From: Rhodospirillales bacterium
GTDB lineage: Bacteria; Pseudomonadota; Alphaproteobacteria; Acetobacterales; Acetobacteraceae
DNA: 37,841 bases
Direction: 5' to 3'
Assembly: GCA_017304945.1 (NCBI GenBank)
Contig: JAFKLG010000105.1
Span: 1-37,841, forward strand
This document shows positions 1 to 7,591 of this stretch, piece after piece. A program made the translations under genes and the position numbers. The notes beneath the pieces are model-generated. The model saw only the letters and a list, made by a program, of their open reading frames with translations, was not told where the DNA came from and ran no database searches. Each line of letters starts with the position of its first letter. Position 1 is the stretch's first letter.

Positions 1-2
1 GC

Positions 3-677
3 CTCATGGGTGGGCTGATCGGCGCCGGCATCGGCGGCCTGCTGTTCGGCCACGGGTTCTGGGGCGGTGGTCTCGGCTTCGGCGGTTTCCTGGGCTTCCT
101 GCTGCAGATCTTCCTGCTGGTGATCGCGGTGCGCTTCCTGATCCGGCTGTTCACCCGCAACCAGCAACCCGCGATGGCGGGCGGCCCCGGCATGTTCGGG
201 CGCATGGGCGGCGGCTTGATGCCGAACGGGCGCGCGCCGATGGGCGGATCGGCCGCCCCGAGCGGACCCGCCCAGGTGACCGTCGGTCCGTCCGACTACC
301 AGGCGTTCGAACAGCTCCTGCAAGCCGTGCAAGCGGCGTGGAGCGCGCACGACCTGCGCGCCCTGCAGGGTATGGCGACGCCGGAGATGGTCTCCTACTT
401 CGCCGAACAGCTCTCGGAACAGGCAAGCCGCGGTGTCCGCAACGAGGTGACCGACGTGCGGCTGCTCTCGGGTGACCTCGCCCAGGCGTGGACGGAGCAG
501 GGGCGCGAATACGCCACCGTCGCGATGCGCTTCTCCATGGTGGACGTGACGCGGGACGGCGCCGGCCGCGTGGTGGACGGCAACCCGAACGAGCACGTCA
601 CCGCCACCGAGATCTGGACCTTCGTCCGGACGCGCGGCGGCCAGTGGATCCTCTCCGCGATCCAGCAGGCTCGCTGA
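3..677 (+). CDS. Tim44-like domain membrane protein (5' partial)
   Basis: The visible protein opens with a Gly/Phe-rich stretch and a hydrophobic segment (about residues 22-47, ending in FLIRLF), then a Gly/Pro/Met-rich linker, then a C-terminal domain of about 130 residues (from VGPSDYQAFEQLL to the end) of the Tim44/Mba1-like fold. Features of that fold here are the early aromatic/Leu-rich helix and the late VTATEIWTFVRTRGGQWILSAIQQ strand-helix segment. Family members are usually near 300 residues with an N-terminal signal or anchor that is missing here. The reading frame stays open to the window edge, so the ATG at 6 is probably internal. The domain may bind membranes or unfolded proteins, but the bacterial role is not established. 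A strong hairpin follows at 756-781. Confidence 0.8.
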   Translation, partial: LMGGLIGAGIGGLLFGHGFWGGGLGFGGFLGFLLQIFLLVIAVRFLIRLFTRNQQPAMAGGPGMFGRMGGGLMPNGRAPMGGSAAPSGPAQVTVGPSDYQAFEQLLQAVQAAWSAHDLRALQGMATPEMVSYFAEQLSEQASRGVRNEVTDVRLLSGDLAQAWTEQGREYATVAMRFSMVDVTRDGAGRVVDGNPNEHVTATEIWTFVRTRGGQWILSAIQQAR

Positions 678-755
678 TCGGGGTGGCGGCGGTCGCCTGA
701 TCGCCGCACCCGCCCTCTCCTGGGCGGGCCGTCCGCAAACTTCTTCACGCTTCGA

Positions 756-781
756 CGCCGTTCGGGCTCGCCCGAGCGGCG
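756..781 (+). terminator. Probable intrinsic terminator after the Tim44-like gene
   Basis: An 11-bp stem (756-766 with 771-781, one G-U pair) closes a four-base CTCG loop. It is followed by CTTCCTTTTG, a modest T-run. It separates the upstream gene from the siderophore-receptor promoter. Confidence 0.6.
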
Positions 782-804
782 CTTCCTTTTGCGCGCTTGC
801 CATC

Positions 805-880
805 GCGCCGGATCGGGGCGCCGGATCGGGGCGCCGGATCGGGGCGCCGGATCGGGGCGCCGGACTCGGCGCCGGATCGA
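805..880. repeat. 13-bp minisatellite upstream of the siderophore receptor
   Basis: Four perfect head-to-tail copies of GCGCCGGATCGGG start at 805, 818, 831 and 844. Two degenerate 12-bp copies follow at 857 and 869. Each unit contains the self-complementary GGCGCC when joined to its neighbour. The array lies about 40 bp upstream of the Fur-like box and about 75 bp upstream of the receptor start, so copy-number change could alter promoter spacing. Confidence 0.9.
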
Positions 881-918
881 GCCTTGCGAACCGTTCGCAA
901 TTTCCCTACACGACGAAC

Positions 919-933
919 TGCGAATAGTTCTCA
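919..933 (+). promoter_or_regulatory. Fur-like operator
   Basis: TGCGAATAGTTCTCA matches the 7-1-7 Fur inverted-repeat consensus (TGATAAT-N-ATTATCA) at 10 of 14 positions. It sits in a locally AT-rich patch 21 bp before the receptor ATG. The downstream genes are typical iron-repressed genes, so Fur or an alphaproteobacterial iron regulator such as RirA or Irr is likely. This is a match by eye. Confidence 0.55.
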
Positions 934-954
934 TTCTTATCTTCAAGGTTCCTC

Positions 955-3138
955 ATGCCGCGCTCCCGTTGCACCGACACGCGCGTCACACGCGCACGTC
1001 TTCCCGCCGCGATACTGGCCACGCTGGTGGCGGCGCAGGCGCACGCCCAGAGCGCCACGCCCGCCTCCGACCCCGATCCGGCGGCCGGTGTGGTCCAGCT
1101 TCCGCCCGTCAACGTGGACTCCACTCGGGTCACCGCCGATACGCCCGTTACCGGCTACGTGGCCCAGCAGGATCGCGCCGCCACCAAGACCGACACCCCG
1201 CTGCTGGAGACGCCGCAATCGGTCAGCGTGATCACCCGCGACCAGATGACGCAACAGGACGTCCATACCCTGAACCAGGCGGTCCGCTACACCTCGGGTG
1301 TCGCCCCCGAGACCCGAGGCGGAATCGCGACGCGCTACGACCAGCTCACCATCCGCGGCTTCGACGCCGACAAGTATCTCGACGGACTGCGGCTGCTCGG
1401 CAACGGCTGGTATGGGACCCCGCAGATCGACCCCTATCTGCTCGAGCGTATCGACGTGGTGAAGGGTCCGAGCAGCGTGCTGTACGGACAGGGGCAGGCG
1501 GGCGGGCTGATCAACATGGTCAGCAAGATGCCCACCGCGACCCCGCTGCACGAACTCGGGTTCGAGTTCGGCAACTTCGCCCATCTGCAGAGCACGTTCG
1601 ACTTCTCCGGCCCGCTGAACGAGAGCGGCACGCTGCTCTACCGGCTCACCGGGATCGGCTTCCGGGAAAACGGCCAGATCAGCGGCACGAAGAACGAACG
1701 GCTGGCGATCGCGCCTGCGATCACCTGGCGGCCGGACGGCGACACCAGCCTCACCCTGCACGCGCTCTACCAGCACGACCCGTATGCGAGTTCCTATGGA
1801 TCGGTGCCGCCGCAGGGCACCGTGCTGTTCAACCCGTTCGGCACGCTGCCGATGGACTTCTATGATGGCGACTACGGGTTCGAGAAATTCGACCGCACCC
1901 AGGTCGCCGTCGGCTACCGCTTCGAGAAGCGCATCGACGACACCTGGTCCGTCCGCTCCAGCGGCCGATGGTTCTGGCTCAACCAGGACTACGCCAGCGT
2001 TTACGGCGTCACGCTCGAGCCCGACTACCAAACGCTCGACCGCGGTACCGCCGCGTCGCGGGACCGCATGGGGCAGGTCACGCTCGACAACAACGTGCAG
2101 GCGAAGTTCGACACGGGACCGATCGCGCACACCGCCATCGTCGGGTTCGACTTCCAGCACCTGAACAGCACCTATCTCACCGGCTTCGGCGCCGCCCCGT
2201 CGATCGATATCTGGTCGCCCGACCACAACCAGCCGATCGTGCAGCCCGCGCGCTACACGGCCGACGTCGTCGGCAACCAGTACGGCCTCTATGTGCAGGA
2301 CCAGCTTCGGCTCGGACGTGTGTCGCTGACCCTCTCCGGCCGGGAGGACTGGTTCGACAGCCGCCAGGCCAACAACACCTACGGCACCGTCACCACCCAG
2401 TCGCAGAGTGCCTTCACCGGCCGTGCGGCGCTGGGCTACCTCTTCGACTCCGGCATCGCGCCATATGTCGCCTATGCCGAGTCGTTCACGCCCGTCTACG
2501 GCACCGGGGCGAACGGGGAGGCGTTCCAGCCAGAACGCGGCCGCCAGTACGAGCTGGGCGTGAAATACCAGCCGCCCGGCATGTCCGCCCTGTTCACCGC
2601 CGCAGTGTTCGACCTCACGCGGGAGAACCTGCTGACCGCCAACCCGCTGGCGCCGGGCTTCAGCGTGCAGAGCGGCGAGGCGCGGTCGCGCGGCATCGAA
2701 CTCGAGGCGCGCGGCGCGCTGACCGACGCGCTGAGCGTGATCGCGAGCTACACCTACCTCGATACGATCTACACCAAGGACAACAGCGGGCTCGAGGGCA
2801 AGTACCTGCCGGCCGTTCCGAACCACATGGGATCGGTCTGGGCCTACTACACCGTGCCCGGCGGCCTGTTCGAAGGCCTCAGCCTGGGTGCTGGCGTCCG
2901 CTATATCGGGCCGAGCTATAGTTCGGACAACAGCTACACCGTGCCGGGCGTCGCTCTGGTGGATGCGACGATCCGCTACGACCTGGGACATGCCTGGCCG
3001 CGCGCGAAGGGCGCCGAGCTGCATGTGAACGCCAGCAACCTGCTCGACCAGCGCTACGTCGCATCCTGCTACTACGGGAACTGGTGCGCCTACGGCTACC
3101 AGCGCCAGGTGTTCGCGGGCGTCACCTACCGGTGGTGA
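955..3138 (+). CDS. TonB-dependent siderophore receptor
   Basis: Outer-membrane receptor of 727 residues for a ferric siderophore, driven by TonB-ExbB-ExbD. A signal peptide ends near AHA-Q (residues 29-32). There is no STN signalling domain, so it is not a transducer. The plug begins near residue 80 with the family signature ETPQSVSVITRDQM, and continues with LNQAVRYTSGV, YDQLTIRGF and VKGPSSVLYGQGQAGGLINMVSK. The rest is a 22-strand barrel ending in aromatic YRW. Two Cys in the last extracellular loop (SCYYGNWCAYG) are usual in ferrichrome/ferrioxamine-type receptors. AAGG lies 6 bp before the ATG. The next gene overlaps the stop codon, so the two are translationally coupled. The ligand cannot be read from sequence. 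Confidence 0.93.
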   Translation: MPRSRCTDTRVTRARLPAAILATLVAAQAHAQSATPASDPDPAAGVVQLPPVNVDSTRVTADTPVTGYVAQQDRAATKTDTPLLETPQSVSVITRDQMTQQDVHTLNQAVRYTSGVAPETRGGIATRYDQLTIRGFDADKYLDGLRLLGNGWYGTPQIDPYLLERIDVVKGPSSVLYGQGQAGGLINMVSKMPTATPLHELGFEFGNFAHLQSTFDFSGPLNESGTLLYRLTGIGFRENGQISGTKNERLAIAPAITWRPDGDTSLTLHALYQHDPYASSYGSVPPQGTVLFNPFGTLPMDFYDGDYGFEKFDRTQVAVGYRFEKRIDDTWSVRSSGRWFWLNQDYASVYGVTLEPDYQTLDRGTAASRDRMGQVTLDNNVQAKFDTGPIAHTAIVGFDFQHLNSTYLTGFGAAPSIDIWSPDHNQPIVQPARYTADVVGNQYGLYVQDQLRLGRVSLTLSGREDWFDSRQANNTYGTVTTQSQSAFTGRAALGYLFDSGIAPYVAYAESFTPVYGTGANGEAFQPERGRQYELGVKYQPPGMSALFTAAVFDLTRENLLTANPLAPGFSVQSGEARSRGIELEARGALTDALSVIASYTYLDTIYTKDNSGLEGKYLPAVPNHMGSVWAYYTVPGGLFEGLSLGAGVRYIGPSYSSDNSYTVPGVALVDATIRYDLGHAWPRAKGAELHVNASNLLDQRYVASCYYGNWCAYGYQRQVFAGVTYRW

Positions 3139-4358
3139 ACGCGCGCGGTGCCTTGGTCCGGCTGCATCGCTGGGCCGGGCTGGCGATGGCTGCCTTCCTG
3201 ACGCTGGCCGGCATCACCGGCGCGGTCATCGCGTTCCAGGGCGAGCTCGATCCCTGGCTGAACCCGTCGCTGTACCGGGCGCGCGGCAACGGACCAGCGT
3301 TGTCGCCCGACGCGCTGGCGGCGCGCTTCGCGCAACAGCACCCGGAGACGACGCTCAGCTACCTGCCGTTCCGCGTGCCGCCCGGCATGAGCGTGCCTGC
3401 CTTCGTGCGCCCGGCCGTCGATCCGGCGACCGGCCGCGCCGGCACGCTCGATTTCGACCAGGCGTTCCTGGATCCGGCGACCGGGACGGTTCTCGGCACC
3501 CGCCAGTGGGGGGCGTGCTGCTTCGCGCCGGAGCGGCTGGTGCCGTTCCTCTACCGCTTCCACTACACGCTTGCGGCGGGCGAGACCGGCGAGGTCTTCA
3601 TGGGGATCGTCGCGATCCTCTGGGCACTCGACGCCTTCGTCGGCCTGACCCTGACCTTTCCCCGCGGACGGCCGTTCCTGCAGAAATGGCGGACCTCCTG
3701 GATCATCAAGCGCCCCGCCGCGGCCCAGCGCCGCGTCCTCGACCTGCATCGGGCCGGGGCATTGTGGCTGTGGCTGCTGTTGCTGCTGATGGCGATCAGC
3801 GGCGTGGCCCTGGCCCTGCCCGACCCCGTGTTCCGCCCGCTCCTGGGCGCGGTCGCGCCGCTGACGCCGACGCCGTTCGAACAGGCCGCCGCGCGCCCGC
3901 CCCCCGCACCCGCCCGCGTGCGCATCGGCTTCGACCGCGCGATCGCGCTCGCCGCCGCGGAGGCGGACCGGCGCGGATGGGCGGCGCGCCCCGGCGCCGT
4001 GTTCGATGCCGCCGGGGCGGGAGCGGTGATCGTCTACTTCTTCGAAACGCCGTTCGATCGCGGCCGCGGCCTCGGCACGCCGGTGGTCTACCTGGACGAT
4101 TCGACCGGGGAGGTGCTGCGGGTTGACGGGCCCGGCGCCGGCACACCCGGCGACGACGTGCTGCGCTTGCAGTTTCCGCTGCACAGCGGCCAGGTGGCCG
4201 GCTTGCCGGGGCGCATCGTGGTCGCCCTGCTGGGCGCGACGACGGCCATGCTGTCGGTCACCGGCGTGCTGATCTGGTGGAGCAAACGGCGAGCGCGGTT
4301 GCGTGCGACCGTGGCACGTAAGGCCCATCTGCGCGGGTCCTGCCAGCCGACGACCTGA
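3135..4358 (+). CDS. PepSY-associated transmembrane protein (iron-regulated, siderophore-linked)
   Basis: Inner-membrane protein of about 407 residues in the PepSY_TM family. I chose the GTG at 3135 because it overlaps the receptor stop (GTGA) and puts the typical opening NARGALVRLHRWAGLAMAAFLTLAGITGAVIAFQ at the N-terminus. GTG at 3132 is equally possible. Four hydrophobic segments are visible: near the start, at VFMGIVAILWALDAFVGL, at LWLWLLLLLMAISGVALAL, and at the C-terminus (VVALLGATTAMLSVTGVLIWW). His residues in LHRW, YRFHYT and LDLHRAG could bind haem or metal. A Cys pair (GACCF) sits before the second segment. Members beside TonB receptors are thought to help release or reduce siderophore iron. 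That role is inferred from context. Confidence 0.85.
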   Translation: MNARGALVRLHRWAGLAMAAFLTLAGITGAVIAFQGELDPWLNPSLYRARGNGPALSPDALAARFAQQHPETTLSYLPFRVPPGMSVPAFVRPAVDPATGRAGTLDFDQAFLDPATGTVLGTRQWGACCFAPERLVPFLYRFHYTLAAGETGEVFMGIVAILWALDAFVGLTLTFPRGRPFLQKWRTSWIIKRPAAAQRRVLDLHRAGALWLWLLLLLMAISGVALALPDPVFRPLLGAVAPLTPTPFEQAAARPPPAPARVRIGFDRAIALAAAEADRRGWAARPGAVFDAAGAGAVIVYFFETPFDRGRGLGTPVVYLDDSTGEVLRVDGPGAGTPGDDVLRLQFPLHSGQVAGLPGRIVVALLGATTAMLSVTGVLIWWSKRRARLRATVARKAHLRGSCQPTT

Positions 4359-4496
4359 GCGCACGGGCCGGGCGCGGCAGCGTCATCCGGCGGGCAGTGG
4401 ACAGCGGGCGAACGTGGTCCGGTGGAGTGGCAAACCTCACGCCCGACGCGGCCGCCCGATGCCCTCCTGTAAGGTGCCGGCGGCGCCGTCGGCGGA

Positions 4497-5021
4497 TTAC
4501 GTCCGAGCGTTCGCCTGCAGCAGGTCCGCCGGCAACCAGACCCGATGCACGCGCCACTGGCCATGCCGCAGTTCCAGTTGCAGCCGGATCGGTTCGGCCT
4601 GCCCGGGTGCCGTCAGGCTGACGGAGAACGCCGTCGGGTTGTCGAAGAACGCCCAGGACACATGTACGTCCGCACCGTTCGGTGGCGCCGGCATGCTGGG
4701 CGGGCTGCTGACCGCGGCGACCAGCGCCTCGGGTGTGACCGCACGGTCGATGCTGCTCGCCGCGATGCCGCGGACGAAGGAGGACCCGAACGGCGGCAAC
4801 CCACCGGAGGCACTCGCCATCTGCGGATGATCGAGCACCAGGTCGCAGATGTCTTCCTTGATGCCCTCTCGGACCGCCGGCCAATCGACCAGCGACTGCA
4901 GCGTCGCCGAATCGCCGTGGCGGATGGCCTCACCCAGACGGAACAGCGTCACGTAAGGGTAGACGACGTAGCTCCCACCGACCGCCAGCAGGGCGGCGAG
5001 GACTGGCCATCGCGCGCGCAT
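4497..5021 (-). CDS. DUF2939 family protein
   Basis: A 174-residue protein with an N-terminal hydrophobic anchor or signal (WPVLAALLAVGGSYVVYPYVTLFRLGEAI). The helix-rich part (FRLGEAIRHGDSATLQSLVDWPAVREGIKEDI) is the hallmark of DUF2939. The C-terminal half (HVSWAFFDNPTAFSVSL, IRLQLELRHGQWRVHRVWLP) reads as beta strands. The family is probably exported or periplasmic and has no known function. It converges on the PepSY gene; the 138 bp between them hold no clear terminator. The next gene downstream on the opposite side, the ammonia-lyase, is separately transcribed. Confidence 0.75.
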   Translation of the reverse strand: MRARWPVLAALLAVGGSYVVYPYVTLFRLGEAIRHGDSATLQSLVDWPAVREGIKEDICDLVLDHPQMASASGGLPPFGSSFVRGIAASSIDRAVTPEALVAAVSSPPSMPAPPNGADVHVSWAFFDNPTAFSVSLTAPGQAEPIRLQLELRHGQWRVHRVWLPADLLQANART

Positions 5022-5093
5022 TGCTCTCGCTCCGTTTGACGTTCAATCCATACCACAACGCGGCACCTATGTCGCGATTTCCTTCAATCTCTT

Positions 5094-6290
5094 TCACGAA
5101 CCTGCTAATCTGTTGGAAAGCCTATGACTTTCCCGTGAGCTGACCAGCGTGCGATACAGCTCCGGGTCCGTCGCCCCCTCGGTGCTGAACGCCAGCACCC
5201 GACTCTCCGCGCCAAGTCCCAGCGTGGCACGCGCCGCCGGGTCCGCCGCCGCAAGCAGGCAGCCCACCAACCCGGCCACGCCCGATTCGCCCGCGACCAC
5301 GCCCTGATCCGCGAGCAGCCGCATGCACGCGACCGCCGCCTCGTCGGGCACTGCCATGAACGCCTGCGCGCCCCGCTCCAGCTCCTGCCACGCCAGCAGG
5401 CTCGGTTCGCCACACGCCAGTCCCGCCATCAGCGTGTCGAGGTCACCCGCGACCGCCGTCGGCTCGCCGAGTTCGGCGCTGGCCAGCAGGCAGGCGGCCC
5501 GGTCCGGCTCCACCACCACGAGCGCCGGCGCCGGCGAGAACCGTGCGCGCATCTGCACCGAGACCGCGGCAGCCACGCCGCCCACGCCGCCCTGGATGAA
5601 GACATGCGTCGGCGCCGGCCCGGTCCACTGGTCGGCCGCCTCGTCCGCCATCAGCCGATAGCCCTGCATGACGTCGCGCGGAACCTCGGTGTAGCCGGCA
5701 TAGGAGGTGTCGGAGACGACGAACCAGCCCTCCGCCTCGGCCTGGCGCGCCGCTTCCCGCACCGAATCGTCGTAGGTGCCGGCCACCCGCCGGACCTCCG
5801 CGCCATAGCGCGCGATCGCGTCGACCCGCCCCTGGCTGACCGTCGCATGCACGAAGATCACGCAACGGCAGCCGAACCGCTGCGCGCCCCAGGCAACCGA
5901 ACGCCCGTGGTTGCCGTCGGTCGCGCAGGTGACCGTGATCGCCTCGGTGGCCGCGCGATACCGGCCCGCGGCGAGGTCGGCCGAACTGGCCGCCGCCGCC
6001 ACGCCGCTGCGCGCCAGGGCATTGGTCAGCAGGTTGGCGACCGCATAGGCGCCGCCCAGCGCCTTGAAACTGCCGAGGCCGAACCGGCCGGCCTCGTCCT
6101 TGAGGCGCAGCGTCCCGATCCCCGCCCCCTGCGCCAGCGCCGGCAGGTCCAGCAGCGGCGTCGGCGCATAGCCCGCCCAGCCGGTGATCTCCGCCTTGGC
6201 GCGACGGAACCCGCCATTCGGCAGCACCACCACGCCCGGTGTCCCGGCGCGGGGATTGGGGAACAGGCTGAACGGGTGCGGACCCAGCAT
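5094..6290 (-). CDS. Diaminopropionate ammonia-lyase
   Basis: A PLP enzyme of fold type II that splits 2,3-diaminopropionate into pyruvate and two ammonia molecules. With the ATG at 6290 the protein is 398 residues, about the length of E. coli YgeX, and aligns with it along its length. The PLP lysine is K76 in KDEAGRFGLGSFKALGGAYA. The substrate loop is CATDGNHGRSVAWGAQ, the phosphate-binding loop QGGVGGVAAAVS, and the C-terminal block FSTEGATDPELY is characteristic. A GTG at 6314 would add eight residues; neither start has a good ribosome site. It is divergent from the dehydrogenase gene at 6436. A threonine deaminase-like activity is the main alternative, but the FGLGSFKALGG motif favours this family. 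Confidence 0.88.
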   Translation of the reverse strand: MLGPHPFSLFPNPRAGTPGVVVLPNGGFRRAKAEITGWAGYAPTPLLDLPALAQGAGIGTLRLKDEAGRFGLGSFKALGGAYAVANLLTNALARSGVAAAASSADLAAGRYRAATEAITVTCATDGNHGRSVAWGAQRFGCRCVIFVHATVSQGRVDAIARYGAEVRRVAGTYDDSVREAARQAEAEGWFVVSDTSYAGYTEVPRDVMQGYRLMADEAADQWTGPAPTHVFIQGGVGGVAAAVSVQMRARFSPAPALVVVEPDRAACLLASAELGEPTAVAGDLDTLMAGLACGEPSLLAWQELERGAQAFMAVPDEAAVACMRLLADQGVVAGESGVAGLVGCLLAAADPAARATLGLGAESRVLAFSTEGATDPELYRTLVSSRESHRLSNRLAGS

Positions 6291-6435
6291 GCGCGTGACC
6301 GTGAACTGCTTCACGCCTCGGCGCAATCGGTCTTCGCGGCGATCCGCGGGTCCACCTCGGCCGCCGCCGGAACGATGATTTGCCACTGGCCGGCAGGTGA
6401 GGCACATCGAGCCCGTTCCGGATCAGGAGGCGTCG

Positions 6436-7428
6436 ATGCAGGTATCCATTCTGGGCGGTGGCGGCTTTCTCGGGCGCAAGCTGGCCGCGCGTCTTGCCGC
6501 CGAGGGCACGCTGGGGGGCAAGCCGGTCACGGCCCTGACCCTGTTCGACGTCGCGGAACCGGTCGCCCCCGCATCGGCGCCCTTCCCCGTCACCTGCCTG
6601 GCCGGCGACGTCGTCGACCTGCCCGAGGCCGCGCTGCCCAAAGGCACCGACGTCGTGTTCCACCTCGCCGCCGTGGTCAGCGCGGCGGCCGAGGCCGACT
6701 ACGATCTCGGGCGCCGGGTCAACCTGCGCGGCACCGACGCGGTGGTGGACGCGTGCCGCCGCCTCACCGGGGCCGGCGGCGCGCCGCCACGAGTCGTCTT
6801 CACCAGCTCCGTCGCGAGCTTCAGCGCGACCCAGGCCGATACGCTGGGTGACGACGCGCGGCAGGTGCCCGGCAACAGCTACGGCGCCCAGAAGGCGGCG
6901 GCCGAACTGATCCTGGCCGATGCCTCCCGCCGGCGCTTCCTGGATGCCGTCTCGATCCGCCTGCCCACCGTGGTCGTACGCCCCGGCCGGCCGAACAAGG
7001 CCGCCAGCTCCTTCTTCTCGGCCATCGTGCGTGAGCCGTTGCTCGGGCTCGAAACCGACCTGCCCGTCGCCGACGACTTCGCCGTCTGGGTGTGCAGCCC
7101 ACGCCGCGCGGTGGACTGGCTGCTGCACGCCGCGGCGATGGACACGCGCCCGATGGGGCTCGACCGCAGCATCACCCCGCCCGGCATCAGCACCACGATC
7201 GCGCATCTGCTGCAGGCGCTCGAGGACGTGCAGCCCGGGGCCAGTGCGAAGGTGCGCCGCGTGCGCGACGAGGCGATCGAAGCGATCGTCGGCACCTGGC
7301 CACCCGCGTTCGAACCGCTGCGCGCCCGCACGCTGGGCTTCGCGCCGCATGAGCCCCTCGTCGACGTGGTGCGCGCCTTCGTGGAGGACGACCTTGCCGC
7401 GACCCGCGCGGAGCGCGCGAACGGGTGA
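6436..7428 (+). CDS. denD: NAD-dependent epimerase/dehydratase, D-erythronate dehydrogenase type
   Basis: An extended short-chain dehydrogenase of 330 residues. The Rossmann loop is GGGGFLG (7-13), the catalytic residues are Ser in FTSSVASFS, Tyr149 and Lys153 (SYGAQKAAAE), and the IRLPTVVVRPGRPNKAASSFFSAIVREPLLG region is typical of DenD. DenD oxidises D-erythronate at C2 in a four-carbon acid sugar pathway. AGGAGG at 6425-6430 fixes the start at 6436, not the upstream in-frame codon at 6397. The usual partners (DenK/OtnK kinase, OtnC, OtnI) are not nearby, so substrate identity is uncertain; it may serve a different acid or sugar. Confidence 0.8.
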   Translation: MQVSILGGGGFLGRKLAARLAAEGTLGGKPVTALTLFDVAEPVAPASAPFPVTCLAGDVVDLPEAALPKGTDVVFHLAAVVSAAAEADYDLGRRVNLRGTDAVVDACRRLTGAGGAPPRVVFTSSVASFSATQADTLGDDARQVPGNSYGAQKAAAELILADASRRRFLDAVSIRLPTVVVRPGRPNKAASSFFSAIVREPLLGLETDLPVADDFAVWVCSPRRAVDWLLHAAAMDTRPMGLDRSITPPGISTTIAHLLQALEDVQPGASAKVRRVRDEAIEAIVGTWPPAFEPLRARTLGFAPHEPLVDVVRAFVEDDLAATRAERANG

Positions 7429-7591
7429 CCCCGGCCAGACGGTGGCGGGAGTCACGCGCCCGCCGCCTGTTGCATGAATTCAACGACATTTTTATCACGA
7501 CTGTCGCGCAAAAACTGGACCGGCAGTTGATCGGGGCCTGACCAGCAGCCATTAACGGGATCCGTCTCCCTCGCTCCGCTGGATCGTGCCC

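Noticed and set aside
943..3024. Long minus-strand frame opposite the TonB receptor
   Set aside because: It lies wholly against the receptor, is rich in Arg, Ala, Val and Gly as GC-rich shadows are, and shows no domain. Similar long shadows oppose most genes here.
4359..4496. Hairpin near 4480-4495 as terminator between the PepSY and DUF2939 genes
   Set aside because: The pairing is a short GGCGCC-centred palindrome with almost no loop and no T-run, as expected by chance at this GC.
5604..6851. Plus-strand frame across the ammonia-lyase and start of the dehydrogenase
   Set aside because: It is Arg/Ala/Pro-rich shadow that crosses two genes with clear family motifs in other frames.
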